Positions 10,845-21,778 are shown, numbered from the stretch's first letter. The stretch is 36,753 nucleotides of DNA from Welwitschia mirabilis (GCA_051453625.1 JBOZIK010000001.1:138116577-138153329), one strand, 5' to 3'. The notes: a model not told the origin generated them from the letters alone. Program-made: numbers and translations.

Positions 10845-10849
10845 AAATG
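10845..10849. repeat. Target-site duplication of the B/C array, left copy (AAATG)
   Basis: Directly before the first LTR of B. Identical to 19328-19332 directly after the last LTR of C. Confidence 0.85.
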
Positions 10850-11037
10850 TGTTAGGGATGTGGCTCAAAATTTGGACACACATCCAAGGTTCATAGGGCG
10901 ATGATCACCCATAAAATTTTGCAAACTAATGAGTGCTCTGCATCTATTTAAATACACCACTTCGACCACCTTCGAACATGATTACTTCTCGCATTTACCA
11001 CCTTCCTGCTAATGATCTTGCTATCGTCCCTACAACA
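10850..11037 (+). repeat. 5' LTR of element B (188 bp)
   Basis: Starts TGTTAGGGATGTGGCTC and ends CGTCCCTACAACA, with TG...CA termini. Same family as the LTRs of A and C. Confidence 0.94.
10945..10954 (+). promoter_or_regulatory. TATA-like box in the B 5' LTR
   Basis: TATTTAAATA in mid-LTR. The same box is present in the LTRs of A (minus strand) and C (TATTTAAACA near 19237), the expected place for the element's transcription start. Confidence 0.5.
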
Positions 11038-11039
11038 AG

Positions 11040-11051
11040 TGGTATCAAAGC
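11040..11051 (+). other. Primer-binding site of element B
   Basis: TGGTATCAAAGC, two bases after the LTR. One mismatch to the common copia site TGGTATCAGAGC (initiator tRNA-Met 3' end). Confidence 0.85.
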
Positions 11052-11413
11052 CCATTCCTACTGTGGTTATCTATCTTCTTCAATGTCATTGACGCCACTG
11101 CACATCTTTGTACTATCATGTTGGTCTGTCTCTTTATGCTTCTAGATAATGTTGAGCCATTCCATGCCCCTTCATGTTGTTTCATGCTCTAGCACCTTTT
11201 TGGTGCCCCGGCTTTCAACCTTACCGCCCTTGCTCCCTATGGCTCTTGTTCTGCCACTGCTACTACCCTCGCTCTTGATAGCTATATTCCATCTTTGTGT
11301 CTATCTTATGAGCCTTATCTTTGCTTCTTTATCACTGCTACCACCATCATTTTTATGCATTCCTTCTACCTTTGCAGATTTCTATGTGCATCCTTTGGCT
11401 GCACTCTTTCCCT

Positions 11414-12034
11414 NNNNNNNNNNNNNNNNNNNNNNNNNNNNNNNNNNNNNNNNNNNNNNNNNNNNNNNNNNNNNNNNNNNNNNNNNNNNNNNNNNNNNNN
11501 NNNNNNNNNNNNNNNNNNNNNNNNNNNNNNNNNNNNNNNNNNNNNNNNNNNNNNNNNNNNNNNNNNNNNNNNNNNNNNNNNNNNNNNNNNNNNNNNNNNN
11601 NNNNNNNNNNNNNNNNNNNNNNNNNNNNNNNNNNNNNNNNNNNNNNNNNNNNNNNNNNNNNNNNNNNNNNNNNNNNNNNNNNNNNNNNNNNNNNNNNNNN
11701 NNNNNNNNNNNNNNNNNNNNNNNNNNNNNNNNNNNNNNNNNNNNNNNNNNNNNNNNNNNNNNNNNNNNNNNNNNNNNNNNNNNNNNNNNNNNNNNNNNNN
11801 NNNNNNNNNNNNNNNNNNNNNNNNNNNNNNNNNNNNNNNNNNNNNNNNNNNNNNNNNNNNNNNNNNNNNNNNNNNNNNNNNNNNNNNNNNNNNNNNNNNN
11901 NNNNNNNNNNNNNNNNNNNNNNNNNNNNNNNNNNNNNNNNNNNNNNNNNNNNNNNNNNNNNNNNNNNNNNNNNNNNNNNNNNNNNNNNNNNNNNNNNNNN
12001 NNNNNNNNNNNNNNNNNNNNNNNNNNNNNNNNNN
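11414..12034. other. Assembly gap, 621 N
   Basis: The flanks match element A at 8215 and 8054 (minus strand), where only about 160 bp separate them. Confidence 0.99.
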
Positions 12035-13064
12035 CTCTAAATTGCAATTATCATGACAATGCCTGCCATTTGCCTGATGTCTTCTTGCTAATGCTTCTAC
12101 ACATGGTTTCATCCATACTTTATAGCTTTGACGTCTCCCCTACGTGTTTGGCCAGGAGTGCTTACTCTCTGTCACCTTCTCCCTTGGCGTCCATCGCTCA
12201 CTTGGTGTGTGTTCTCTTAAAGAGTAATAGTCATAGCTGCAGCTTTTCTTATGAGCACTTCTTTACTTGTGCTAGCACGTGGTCTACAACAACTCTAAGA
12301 GCCCATCTTCTCGGCCTTCAGGGAGAAAATTGAAGAGTCTTCAATTCCATATTAATTGCTTCGAATAGCTTTGTCCTTGTATTACTAGGCTTACAGTAAG
12401 TTGTTTGTGTTAGCATGTGATTTCTCTCTTCGGAGTGATCAAGCATCCAGTCTCCATACCATTGCACTAGCTCTTGATACCAAGGTCCATGTGCCTAATG
12501 CCTACATCTCAATCTGATGCACTGACTTTTTTTCTCTTCTTGCTGACCATTTAATACTTTATTTAAGTAGCCATCCTTATGTATCAATTTTCTGACTGCT
12601 TGTCTTTGGTTTTTTGCTTACTTGTCCGCGTCCTTTATGAGTTAAGAGCTTCAAACAAGTGAATGGCCATCATGACAAAGTTTGACATCGAAAACTTTGA
12701 TGGAAAACTGAGTTTTTCTATATGGCATATTTAGATGAGGGCCATTCTCACTCAAAAAGGCTTGAAGAAGGCCTTAGATGGTAAAACAAAAAAACTCGAG
12801 GCCATGTCCAATAATCAATGGGATGAGTTAGACAAAAAGGCCCTGACAACAATATAGTTATTCTTATCTAAGGAGGTTCTCTGTGAGGTCTTCAGGGAAA
12901 TCACTGCTACAGGTCTATGGATGAAACTGGAAGCATTGTACATGATGAAAAGCCTTGCTAATAAGCTATGGCTCAAGGAAGGTTTATTCATCATTTACAT
13001 GCCTAAAGGTACTCCTGTTCAATCACATCTCAATTAGTGTAATTTAATTTTGATATATTTAGAA

Positions 13065-13721
13065 NNNNNNNNNNNNNNNNNNNNNNNNNNNNNNNNNNNN
13101 NNNNNNNNNNNNNNNNNNNNNNNNNNNNNNNNNNNNNNNNNNNNNNNNNNNNNNNNNNNNNNNNNNNNNNNNNNNNNNNNNNNNNNNNNNNNNNNNNNNN
13201 NNNNNNNNNNNNNNNNNNNNNNNNNNNNNNNNNNNNNNNNNNNNNNNNNNNNNNNNNNNNNNNNNNNNNNNNNNNNNNNNNNNNNNNNNNNNNNNNNNNN
13301 NNNNNNNNNNNNNNNNNNNNNNNNNNNNNNNNNNNNNNNNNNNNNNNNNNNNNNNNNNNNNNNNNNNNNNNNNNNNNNNNNNNNNNNNNNNNNNNNNNNN
13401 NNNNNNNNNNNNNNNNNNNNNNNNNNNNNNNNNNNNNNNNNNNNNNNNNNNNNNNNNNNNNNNNNNNNNNNNNNNNNNNNNNNNNNNNNNNNNNNNNNNN
13501 NNNNNNNNNNNNNNNNNNNNNNNNNNNNNNNNNNNNNNNNNNNNNNNNNNNNNNNNNNNNNNNNNNNNNNNNNNNNNNNNNNNNNNNNNNNNNNNNNNNN
13601 NNNNNNNNNNNNNNNNNNNNNNNNNNNNNNNNNNNNNNNNNNNNNNNNNNNNNNNNNNNNNNNNNNNNNNNNNNNNNNNNNNNNNNNNNNNNNNNNNNNN
13701 NNNNNNNNNNNNNNNNNNNNN
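13065..13721. other. Assembly gap, 657 N
   Basis: Lies in gag of B. The matching interval in A (6451-6622) is only about 172 bp. Confidence 0.99.
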
Positions 13722-15301
13722 CTCTAAGGATAAGGGTAAATATCTAATAATTAGAGGTAAAAGTTATGATAATGTACATATTAGAAACTATAAGAAGTTT
13801 AGGTCAAAGTCAAAGGGACATAAGTCCAACAGTAAAACCTATCGATATTGTAAAAAAGTAGGACATGAGATTTCTAAATATTTTAAGTTAAACAATAAAT
13901 AAGAAAGATAAGCAAAGAGAAAACAACGTCAACAATTTGCTAAGGCTAGTATCATTGAAATTAATACTGAAGGTGATGTATTATTATATGTATCTTCTGC
14001 TAATGATAGAAGTTAATCCAACTAGATTCTTGATTTATGTTGTATATTTTACATTTGTCCTCATAAAGACTAGTTTACCACTTTTGAACTGGTATATACT
14101 AGTATCGTTCTGATGGGTAATGATACCCAGTGCAAGGTTAAAGAAATAAGAATTGTTCAAATCAAAAGTAATGATGGAATCGTCAGGACACTTGAGGAGG
14201 TACACTTCATTCCTAACCTTAAAAATAACTTAATTTCATTAGATACTTTGGAATCTAAAGAGTAAAAATACATAACTAAAGGTAGAGTACTAAAAGTAAT
14301 TAAAGGTTATTTTGTTATTTTAAAGACTAACCGTTGTAGTATCCTATATGTCTTATAAGATGCTACTATTATAGGTTTAGCAGCTATTTCAACATCTATG
14401 CCTGATGCTCTTGTTACTTGCTTATGGCACATGCAACTAGGTCACATGAGTAAAACAGGTATGTACATCTTAAGTAAGAAAGATCTTCTCTGTGGTCAGC
14501 ATATTGGTAAATTGGAATTCTATGAACATTGCATTTTTGGCAAACAAAAACGGGTTAGTTTCACTACTACAACTCATCGTACTAAAGGTGTTTTGGATTA
14601 TATTCACTCTGATCTATGGGGACCTTCTAAGGTCTCTTCTATTAGTGGTCATCATTTTATGATGACTATTATTAATGATTATTCTCATAAAGTATGGGTT
14701 TATCTTTTAAGATAGAAAAATAGAGCTTTCTCTACTTTCAAACATTGGAAAACTCTCGTTGAAAATCAGATAGGCAAGAAGGTTAATAAACTCAGGATCG
14801 ATAATGGAATAAAATTTTGTTCAAGTGATTTTAATGAGTTTTGTTTTAACAATGGAATTTCTAGATACAAAACATTGGTTAGAATACCATAATAGAATGG
14901 TATTACAAAACATATGAATAGAACACTCCTTAAGAGGGCTCATTGTATACTCTCTAATGCTAACTTTTGGCATCGATGTGATTTATGAGCTGAGGCAGTT
15001 AGTACAGCTTATTATCTTATCAATTGCTCTTCACATTCCTCACTAAATTTTAATATTCTAGAATAGATTTGATCAGGTAATCCTGTTAATTACTTCTAGT
15101 TAAAAATATTTAGTTGTCTATCATTTACCCATGCTAATGATGGTAACTTAGCACCTAGAGCTATTAAATGCATATTTCTAGGTTATGCTTCTGATTTTAA
15201 AGGATATTATTTATGATGCCCTAAGTTGCATAAGGTAATTATCAGTAGAAATGTGACGTTTAATGAGGATGCTTTTCTTACTCCTCAAAAGGATTCTATT
15301 G

Positions 15302-15330
15302 TTTCTTCTTCTTCTTCTTCTTCTTCTTCT
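15302..15330. repeat. (TTC)n microsatellite in element B
   Basis: Serine-coding triplet run in the integrase-RT linker, counterpart of 4841-4866 in A. Confidence 0.9.
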
Positions 15331-17209
15331 TTTTCTCAAAATATTACAGATCCGAAATTTGGCAAGTAGGTGGAGTTAGAGATTACATTCTCTCCACCAA
15401 CTATTATTAATTCCACTCCTTCCTCCTTTACTGAAGTAAGTATAGATGAAAATACTCCAAGTTTCAATACGCCTGTCCAATCATAGCAGAATTATTCGAT
15501 TGCTCGAGAGCGTTCGAGGAGACTAATAAAGAAACCAGCTAGATATCACACTGATGATGAGTTAGTTGCATATGCTCTCTCAGTTGCGCAAGAAATTCCT
15601 GAAGGTACGAAATCTTTGTCTTATTCAGAAGTTATTTCTTGTGCTGACTCCTCTAAATGGTTAACGGCTATAAACGAACAAATTGACAATCTCCATAAGA
15701 ATAAAACGTGGGTTTTGTATGAACTTTCATCTGGCAAATGTCCTTTGAATTGTAAGTGGATTTACAAGAAAAAGGAAGGAATCCCTAGAGTTGAAAATGC
15801 AAGATGGAAAGCACGTTTGGTTGTCAAAGTTGCAACCAAAAAGAAGGTATAGATTTCCATGAAATTTTTTCACCTGTTGTTCGTCATACTTTGATTCGTG
15901 TACTACTTACATTTGTTGTCTTATTTGACATAGAGTTAAATCAACTTGATATCAAAACTACCTTTTTACATGGAGACCTCAATGAAGAAATCTATATGAA
16001 GGAGCCTGAGGGTTTTTTAACCCCAGGAAAAAGAATGTTATGTGTATTATCTAAACAAATCGTTATATGGACTTAAGCAAGCTTCGAGACAATAGTACAA
16101 GAAGTTTGATGCATTCATGATTAGGCAAGGTTTTATCAAAAGTCAATATGACCATTGTATCTATTACTAGTAGTATTCTAATAAGTCCTTTGTGTATTTA
16201 TTGCTTTACATCGATGATATGTTAATTACTTCTCGCAATAAGTCTTTGATTTACAGGTTGAAATCACAACTCAATAAGGATTTTTAGATGAAGGATCTAA
16301 GTGAAGCCAAGAAAATTCTTGGTATGGAAATTCGCAGAGAATGTCAAGATGGTAAATTGTTTTTCTCACAAAGGAAATATATTGAGAAAGTTCTTAACAG
16401 GTTTATTATGTTAAATTGTAAACCTGTTTTTACTTCCTTCACTGCTCACTTCAAATTGTCTTTGGATTATTGCCTGAAAACCGAAGAAGAGATTGAATGT
16501 ATGTTAAAGATTCCCTATTCTAATGCCGTTGGAAGTTTAATATATACTTTGGTTTACACAAGACCTGATCTCACGTATGCTGTTAGTATCGTGAGTCGAT
16601 ACATGCATAATCTAGGAAAGGATCATTGGAATGCTGTAAAATGGATCCTTTGTTATTTAAAGGGTACTTCTGATTTAGGCTTAGTCTTTGATAAGTCAAA
16701 AGCCCTATCTAACAATGTAGTAGGATTTACTAATTCTGGTTATGGTGGTGATTTAGATAGGCAAAGATCTCTTTTAGGTTACATTTTTATACTCTGTAAT
16801 TCTACCATTAGTTGGAAGGCATCTCTTCAATCAATTGCTGTGTTATCGACCACAGAAGCTGAGTATGTTTCAATTACTGAAGGTGTGAAAGAAGCTACAT
16901 GGAAACAAGGTTTAGTGATTGAACTTGGTGTACCCCAAGACGTGACTGTGGTGTTTTGTGATAGCCAAAGTGCTATTCATCTAACCAAGAATGATATGTA
17001 TCACTCAAGGATCAAGCACATTGATGTGAAGCGTCACTATATTAGAGACACTCTTGTTATAGAAGATATTGTTGTACAAAAGATACATACTTCACAAAAC
17101 CCTGCTGACATGTTGACCAAGTCTCTTCCGAAGGTTAAGTTTAAACAATGTTTGGACTTAGTAGGCATACGCGACACGTAAATGACTAACTGTACGTTAG
17201 AGTTGAGCT

Positions 17210-17220
17210 AAGGTGGCGAT
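17210..17220 (+). other. Polypurine tract of element B
   Basis: AAGGTGGCGAT directly before the second LTR at 17221. Confidence 0.75.
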
Positions 17221-17318
17221 TGTTATGGATGTGGCTCAAATTTTGGGCACACATCCATAGGTGCTCAGGGCAATGATCGCCCACAGAGTTTTGCAAACCT
17301 GTGAGCGATCTGCATCTA
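17221..17318 (+). repeat. Middle LTR of the B/C array (first 98 bp, cut by gap)
   Basis: Starts TGTTATGGATGTGGCTC and follows the B 5' LTR until the N gap. About 90 bp of the LTR are missing. Confidence 0.92.
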
Positions 17319-17418
17319 NNNNNNNNNNNNNNNNNNNNNNNNNNNNNNNNNNNNNNNNNNNNNNNNNNNNNNNNNNNNNNNNNNNNNNNNNNNNNNNNNN
17401 NNNNNNNNNNNNNNNNNN
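17319..17418. other. Scaffold gap, exactly 100 N
   Basis: 100 N is a common placeholder for a gap of unknown size. The left flank is mid-LTR. The right flank is the integrase-RT linker of a copy of the same family. If C was complete, about 4.5 kb are hidden here. Confidence 0.99.
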
Positions 17419-19099
17419 AATTACTTGAGATCATCTAAGAAGAATGATAAAGAAACTAGCAAGATATATTAACACTGATGATGAGTTAGTTGCATATGCT
17501 CTTTTAATATCCTAGAAAACTCCTGAAGGTATGGAACCTTCATCTTATTCAAAAGTTATTTCTTGTGCTGACTCCTCTAAGTGGTTGAAGGCTATGAATG
17601 AATAAATTGGCAGTCTCCATAAAAATGAAACTTGGGTTTTATATGAACTTCCATCTAGCGAATGTCCTTTTAATTGTAAGTGGATCTACAAGAAAAATAA
17701 AGGAATCCTCGAGGTTAGAAATGCAAGATGGAAAGAACGTCTGGTTGTCAAAGGCTGCAACTAAAGAGAAGGTATTGATTTTCATGAAATTTTTTCACTT
17801 GTTGTTTATCATACTTCAATTCATGTACTACTTACATTTGTTGTCTTATTTGACATGGAGTTAAATCAACTCGATGTTAAAACTACTTTTTTACATGGAG
17901 ACCTTGATAAAGAAATCTATATAAAGCATCCTGAGGGTTTTATAATCCTAGGAAAAGAATGTTATGTATGTCATCTAAACAAATCGTTATATGGCCTTAA
18001 GCAAGCTTTGAGATAATGGTACAAAAAGTTTGATGCATTCATGGTTGGGTAGGGTTTTATCAGAAGTCAATATGACCATTGTATCTATTACCAGTAGTAT
18101 TCTGATAAGTCCTTTATGTATTTATTGCTTTACATCGATGATATATCAATTGCTTCTCACAACAAGTCTTTGATTGACAGGTTGAAATCACAACTTAATA
18201 AGGAATTTGAGATGAAGGATCTGGGTAAATCCAAGAAAATTCTTGATATTGAAATTCATAGAGACTATCAACTGGTAAATTGTTTTTATCACAAAGGAAA
18301 TATATTGAGAAAGTTTTTAACAGGTTCAATAAGTTAAATTGTAAAGTTGTTTCTAGTCCTTCCTTGATCACTTCAAATTATCTTTGGATTGTTGCTCGAA
18401 AACCAAAGAAGAAATTGAGAATATGTCAATCATTTCCTATTCTAATATCATTGGAAGTTTAATGTATGTTATGGTCTTCACTAAACCTAATCTCATATAT
18501 GTTATCAATATCGTGAGTCAATACATGCATAATCCAAGAAAGGGTTATTGGAATGCTATAAAATGGATTCTTAATTATTTAAAGGGTACTTCTAATTTAG
18601 GCTTAGTATTTGATAAGTCCAAAGCCCTGTCTAACAATGTAGTAGAATTTGTTGATTCTAATTATGGTGGTGATTTAGATAGGTGAAGATCTCTTTTAAG
18701 TTACATTTTTACACTCTATAATTCTGCCATCAGTTGGAAGGCATCTCTTCAGTCCATTGCTATGTTATCAATCACAAAAGCTAAATATGTTTTAATTAAT
18801 GAAGGTATAAAGAAAGCTACATGGCTATGAGGTTTAGTGATTGAACTTGGTATAACCCAAGATGTGACTATGGTATTTTGTGCCAAAGTGCTATTCATCT
18901 TACCAAGAATGATATGTATTACTTAAGGACCAAGCACATTGATGTTAAGTGTCACTATATTAAAGACACTCTTACTATAAGAGACATTGTTATACAGAAG
19001 ATACATACTTTATAAAATCCTGCTGATATGTTAACTAAGTCTTTTTTGAAGGTCAAGTTCAAATAATATTTAGGCTTAGTAGGCATATGTAACAAGTAA
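17419..19099 (+). pseudogene. Copia RT-RNase H of element C (degenerate, 5' part missing)
   Basis: Begins in the integrase-RT linker (TDDELVAYAL near 17472). RT shows CKWIYKK (about 17677), a frameshift near 17755, FLHGDLDKEIY (about 17890), SLYGLKQAL (about 17987) and catalytic YIDD intact at 18131-18142. The best open pieces are 18116-18337 and 18384-18686 (IGSLMYVMVFTKPN, YMHNPRKGYWNAIKWIL, LKGTSNLGLVFDKSKALSNN). RNase H is broken: a 3-bp loss at the CDSQSAIHL site (about 18880) and several stops. Ends at the natural stop 19097-19099. More decayed than B. Confidence 0.92.
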
Positions 19100-19127
19100 A
19101 TGACTAGCTGTACATCAAATTTGAGAT

Positions 19128-19138
19128 AAGGTGAAGAT
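19128..19138 (+). other. Polypurine tract of element C
   Basis: AAGGTGAAGAT directly before the 3' LTR. Confidence 0.75.
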
Positions 19139-19327
19139 TGTTAGGGATGTGGCTCAAATTTTGGACACACATCCAAAGGTAAAAAGGGTGATGATCACCC
19201 ATAGAATTTTATAGATCAAAGAGCGCTTTACACCTATTTAAACACACCTCTTCGACCACCTTTAAACACGATTACTTCTTGCCTTTACCACCTTCCTACT
19301 AACGATCCTACTATCGTCCCTACAACA
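19139..19327 (+). repeat. 3' LTR of element C (189 bp)
   Basis: Starts TGTTAGGGATGTGG and ends CGTCCCTACAACA. Complete and co-linear with the B 5' LTR. Confidence 0.94.
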
Positions 19328-19332
19328 AAATG
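19328..19332. repeat. Target-site duplication of the B/C array, right copy (AAATG)
   Basis: Identical to 10845-10849. Confidence 0.85.
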
Positions 19333-19359
19333 AGAATTCACTTTGATTGCACTGCTAAT

Positions 19360-20555
19360 ACCAATTATAAAGAAAAATTTGGGTGCCCTTATACTCTTAG
19401 AAGATAGCATTAAAAAACTTAAACGAGTCCAAGAGGAAGAGGATCACCAGGAGAAACCTTAGATGAAGTTCAAGTTAGAACATCTTTTAATCTACTTGCA
19501 TAATGAATCTATGAACATTGTGATATAGTCTCTTTTTCTTTCATAGAGAAGCCTAAATTTAAGGCTTTTTTTAGTCAACTTGGCCTTCCACCCATTAGTA
19601 CAAAATATCTTACTATTGAAAAATTGGACACCAACTTTGAGAATGTAAGAAATGAATCTAAGGAAGAGCTCAAGGATGCAATGTTTTTCTAGCTTGCATC
19701 TGATGGTTGAAGAAAAACGAATTTAGGGTATGTTGATACATTAATAAACCTGATCTTAAACCTTACTAATAGATCTAATCTATTCTGTAAAGCCATTTTT
19801 ACCAGTGTAGCAGTTCCTTCAAAATATATTAAAGAAACTCTTTGGAAAACAATAACAGGAATATGTGGCACATATGTAGAGAGATGTGTTGTATAATTGC
19901 AAACACAGATAAGGAGAAGAGTAGGGCACTCTAAGAATTAAGGGATAGGAATTATTGGATGGTGAATCTTACATGCCAAATGATCTCAATGGGAGGAAAG
20001 TTACTGAGATGATTAAAAAACAAAAGATTCTAGAATGATCTTAAAGCTATTTTGTCACTGATTAGAGTAGTGTGAACTCTAGCTTAAGACATTTAGAATG
20101 AGAGGCCCCTGATGGGACAATGTTTGTTACTCTAGAATGAGTTCAACTCAAAGTTAAGAGACTAGTGCATAAAGTATAATTTTGGATGAAGAGAATATTA
20201 ATGAGATTATAGAAAAGAGATTTATCAAGACTTACCATCCTGCATGGGCTACTACTTTTATTCTAGATTCCCTATTTCCTATTAAGGATAGTAATGAAAA
20301 ATACTTATCCTCTTTCAAATGCTTAATCATAGAAGGACATTGATAGGATAATAACCAGGATGCTTTACACTTTACAGAGACGAGGCACACATTGCCTTAA
20401 TGGAACTTATAAAATAACACACTTAGGGCCTCGATCCCCTGTATGCCTAGGTGGTTTAACTCAGATAATTGGATCTTGTTACAGAAAAGACGAAAATTGC
20501 TAATCCTCAGAGTAGAAGGCTTGTTTAGGGAACTTACATAAGGAAATACTCTTTC
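19360..20555 (+). pseudogene. Plant hAT-transposase-like (domesticated) protein, pseudogene fragment
   Basis: Matches a conserved plant protein family derived from hAT transposase; from memory, Arabidopsis At1g12380/At1g62870 are members. Readable in order: LGALILLEDSIKKLKRVQ (about 19372 on), IYEHCDIVSFSFIEKPKFKA and FFSQLGLPPISTKYLTIEKL (about 19513-19620), KDAMFF*LASDG (about 19672-19710), AVPSKYIKETLWKTITGICG (about 19809-19868), the ERCV and WMVNLTCQ regions (about 19880-19980), IIEKRFIKTYHPAWATTFIL (about 20207-20265), DSNEKYLSSFKCL, LMELIK (about 20400) and KIANPQSRRLV*GTY (about 20497-20540). Compared with the family the stretch between WMVNLTCQ and IIEKRF is some hundreds of bases too short. 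The N-terminal BED-type part is missing, and the C-terminal part after about 20555 is not recognised. Many stops and frameshifts. Role in living relatives is not known to me. Confidence 0.8.
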
Positions 20556-20559
20556 CTAC

Positions 20560-21778
20560 ATCTGCATGCGATGATGCCTCTACTAACAAGTCTAGGCCAC
20601 TATTGGTTTCAACATCTTTACCTTTATCTTCTGACTTAAAACACATCTTTTGTATTCTAGACAATGCCATTACACTCATCTAAACATTTGTTAGCTTTCA
20701 TAGATGCCTAGCACTCCTTTGGAGGCATGGGAAGAATTAATTATCTTTTCTTAGTATCACTTCATCATTCATAGCCAATGCTACTCTTCACTTATAGTGC
20801 ATTCATTTTGCCTATAGCATGCACTAGTTATTTTGCTATGGAGTTTTCCTAACCCTTATAAGTAGCAGTATTAATAACAATGGTAGCAGCCTAGTTTATA
20901 GTAGAGGATGTTTATGTCACATTATGTCTTCGTCACTTGCCACCATAAGGGGGAGGAAGAATATTAGAGAAAGGGGTGCTTCAAATCTAGAAGAAGAGGT
21001 AACATCCATAGTAAGACGATAAATAAAAGAAAGAGAACTTGTTCTCTGAAATCTCCTCTCAAGACAAGAAAAGCAGCAATGTTTGGAATTGTGGATACTA
21101 TTTGCCTTCTAAAGTCATTCTAGATTCTGAAGAAAATAAAGCCAAAGGAAAAGAGGATGATCAAGATCTACAAGACTACTTCTCTTCTACAAAGGTAATC
21201 GTCATCTTCTTTAATACCAAAGAAGATGAAGAGTACTACCAATTCTCTAAGCTAGTTCAAAACAGTAATGAACAATCTTAGACTTCATGTAACTCAAACT
21301 TATTTGGAGATCACTTTCATGTGGAAGGTAATGAAAAATCGATGCTCAAGTAATTAATGAGGTTACAGTAAAGCCAGGAGATGAGGTTATAGTAGAATCT
21401 GGAGATGATGAGGTTAAAAATTAGTCAAAACAAAATCAAAGTAGTTTCCTAGGTATCCATTCATCATCTAATGATGGAATCAAGATGATTCCCTCCGATT
21501 TCAGCAAAAAAAAAAAAAAATGCTAGAATAGCGAGCACTTTAAGATCATTTGTTAAATGATTAAGACTAAAATCTAAATGAAAATTTCTTGCATTTTCAC
21601 CTCCAACCATGTCCATGCCTTCTTGGAGCAAGATGTATTTTAGTGATAGTTCAAAAAGAACAAATTCTTGGGACTACTGTGAGCTTGTAGATGACTTATC
21701 CAATTGTACTTGCAATATGAAAGAGGATGTAAGAACTTCTATTTAAAACCCTATGAGAAATTGTTTAGCCTAAAGTAA
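20560..21778. other. Unrecognised region with one open frame
   Basis: No family recognised. A plus-strand frame at 21039-21281 (80 codons, acidic, with SSNVWNCGYYLPSK near its start) reads like part of a protein, with related-looking fragments around it, but I cannot name it. A run of 15 A at 21506-21520 could be a decayed poly(A) tail of a retrocopy or simple sequence. The part from about 21540 to 21778 may be the N-terminal region of the RLCK fragment that follows; this is unproven. Confidence 0.4.

Larger units (their letters stand above)
11038..12662 (+). other. Long 5' leader of element B
   Basis: About 1.6 kb including a 621-N gap. The bases from 12035 to about 12350 align well with element A 7740-8054 (minus strand). 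The open frame 11149-12333 crosses the gap and is probably not a gene; see the rejected list. Confidence 0.6.
12663..17181 (+). pseudogene. Copia Gag-Pol polyprotein of element B (degenerate)
   Basis: Starts at 12663 with MAIMTKFDIENFDGKLSF, parallel to the A start. A stop follows within 26 codons (WHI*). Gag is interrupted by a 657-N gap. The zinc knuckle near 13838-13900 (YRYCKKVGHEISKYFK) has lost two cysteines. Integrase: open frame 14398-14715 with [17 protein letters not shown] and the DYSHKVW region; the catalytic-glutamate region near 14890-14920 reads P*NGITKH, so that residue is lost. RT: CKWIYKKKEG (about 15750-15780), a frameshift near 15835, DIKTTFLHGDL (about 15948-15980), and catalytic YIDDML intact at 16207-16224. 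The longest clean frame, 16288-17181 (297 codons), holds the RT end and a readable RNase H (SQSAIHLTKN, KHIDVKRHYIRD) and ends at the natural stop. Not functional as a whole. Confidence 0.94.
10850..17318 (+). mobile_element. Ty1/copia LTR retrotransposon B (first unit of tandem array)
   Basis: Plus-strand element of the same family as A: 5' LTR 10850-11037, primer-binding site 11040-11051, a leader of about 1.6 kb, Gag-Pol 12663-17181, polypurine tract, and a second LTR starting at 17221 that is cut off by a 100-N gap at 17319. Two further gaps lie in the leader and in gag. The pol half is better preserved than in A, but still has stops and frameshifts. No TSD follows its second LTR. Instead the AAATG TSD partner lies after element C, so B and C were inserted or rearranged as one unit. 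Confidence 0.93.
17419..19327 (+). mobile_element. Ty1/copia element C, 3' part (second unit of tandem array)
   Basis: Same family as B and co-linear with B from about 15500 to the LTR. Contains linker, RT, RNase H, polypurine tract and 3' LTR. It differs from B at many scattered positions, so it is a separate copy and not an unmerged allele. The AAATG directly after its LTR matches the TSD at the left end of B. Confidence 0.93.

Noticed and set aside
11149-12333. A 394-codon hydrophobic leucine-rich ORF in the leader of element B, partly similar to frames in A; possible extra (env-like) gene
   Set aside because: It crosses a 621-N gap that should be about 160 bp (not a multiple of three). 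In A the frames matching its two halves are out of phase. The hydrophobic look comes from a pyrimidine-rich strand.
13050-13727. 225-codon ORF at 13050-13727
   Set aside because: Nearly all N; the position is gag of element B.
17419-19327. Element C as an unmerged allele of element B
   Set aside because: C differs from B at scattered positions throughout, with different indels, and carries the matching TSD for the left end of B.
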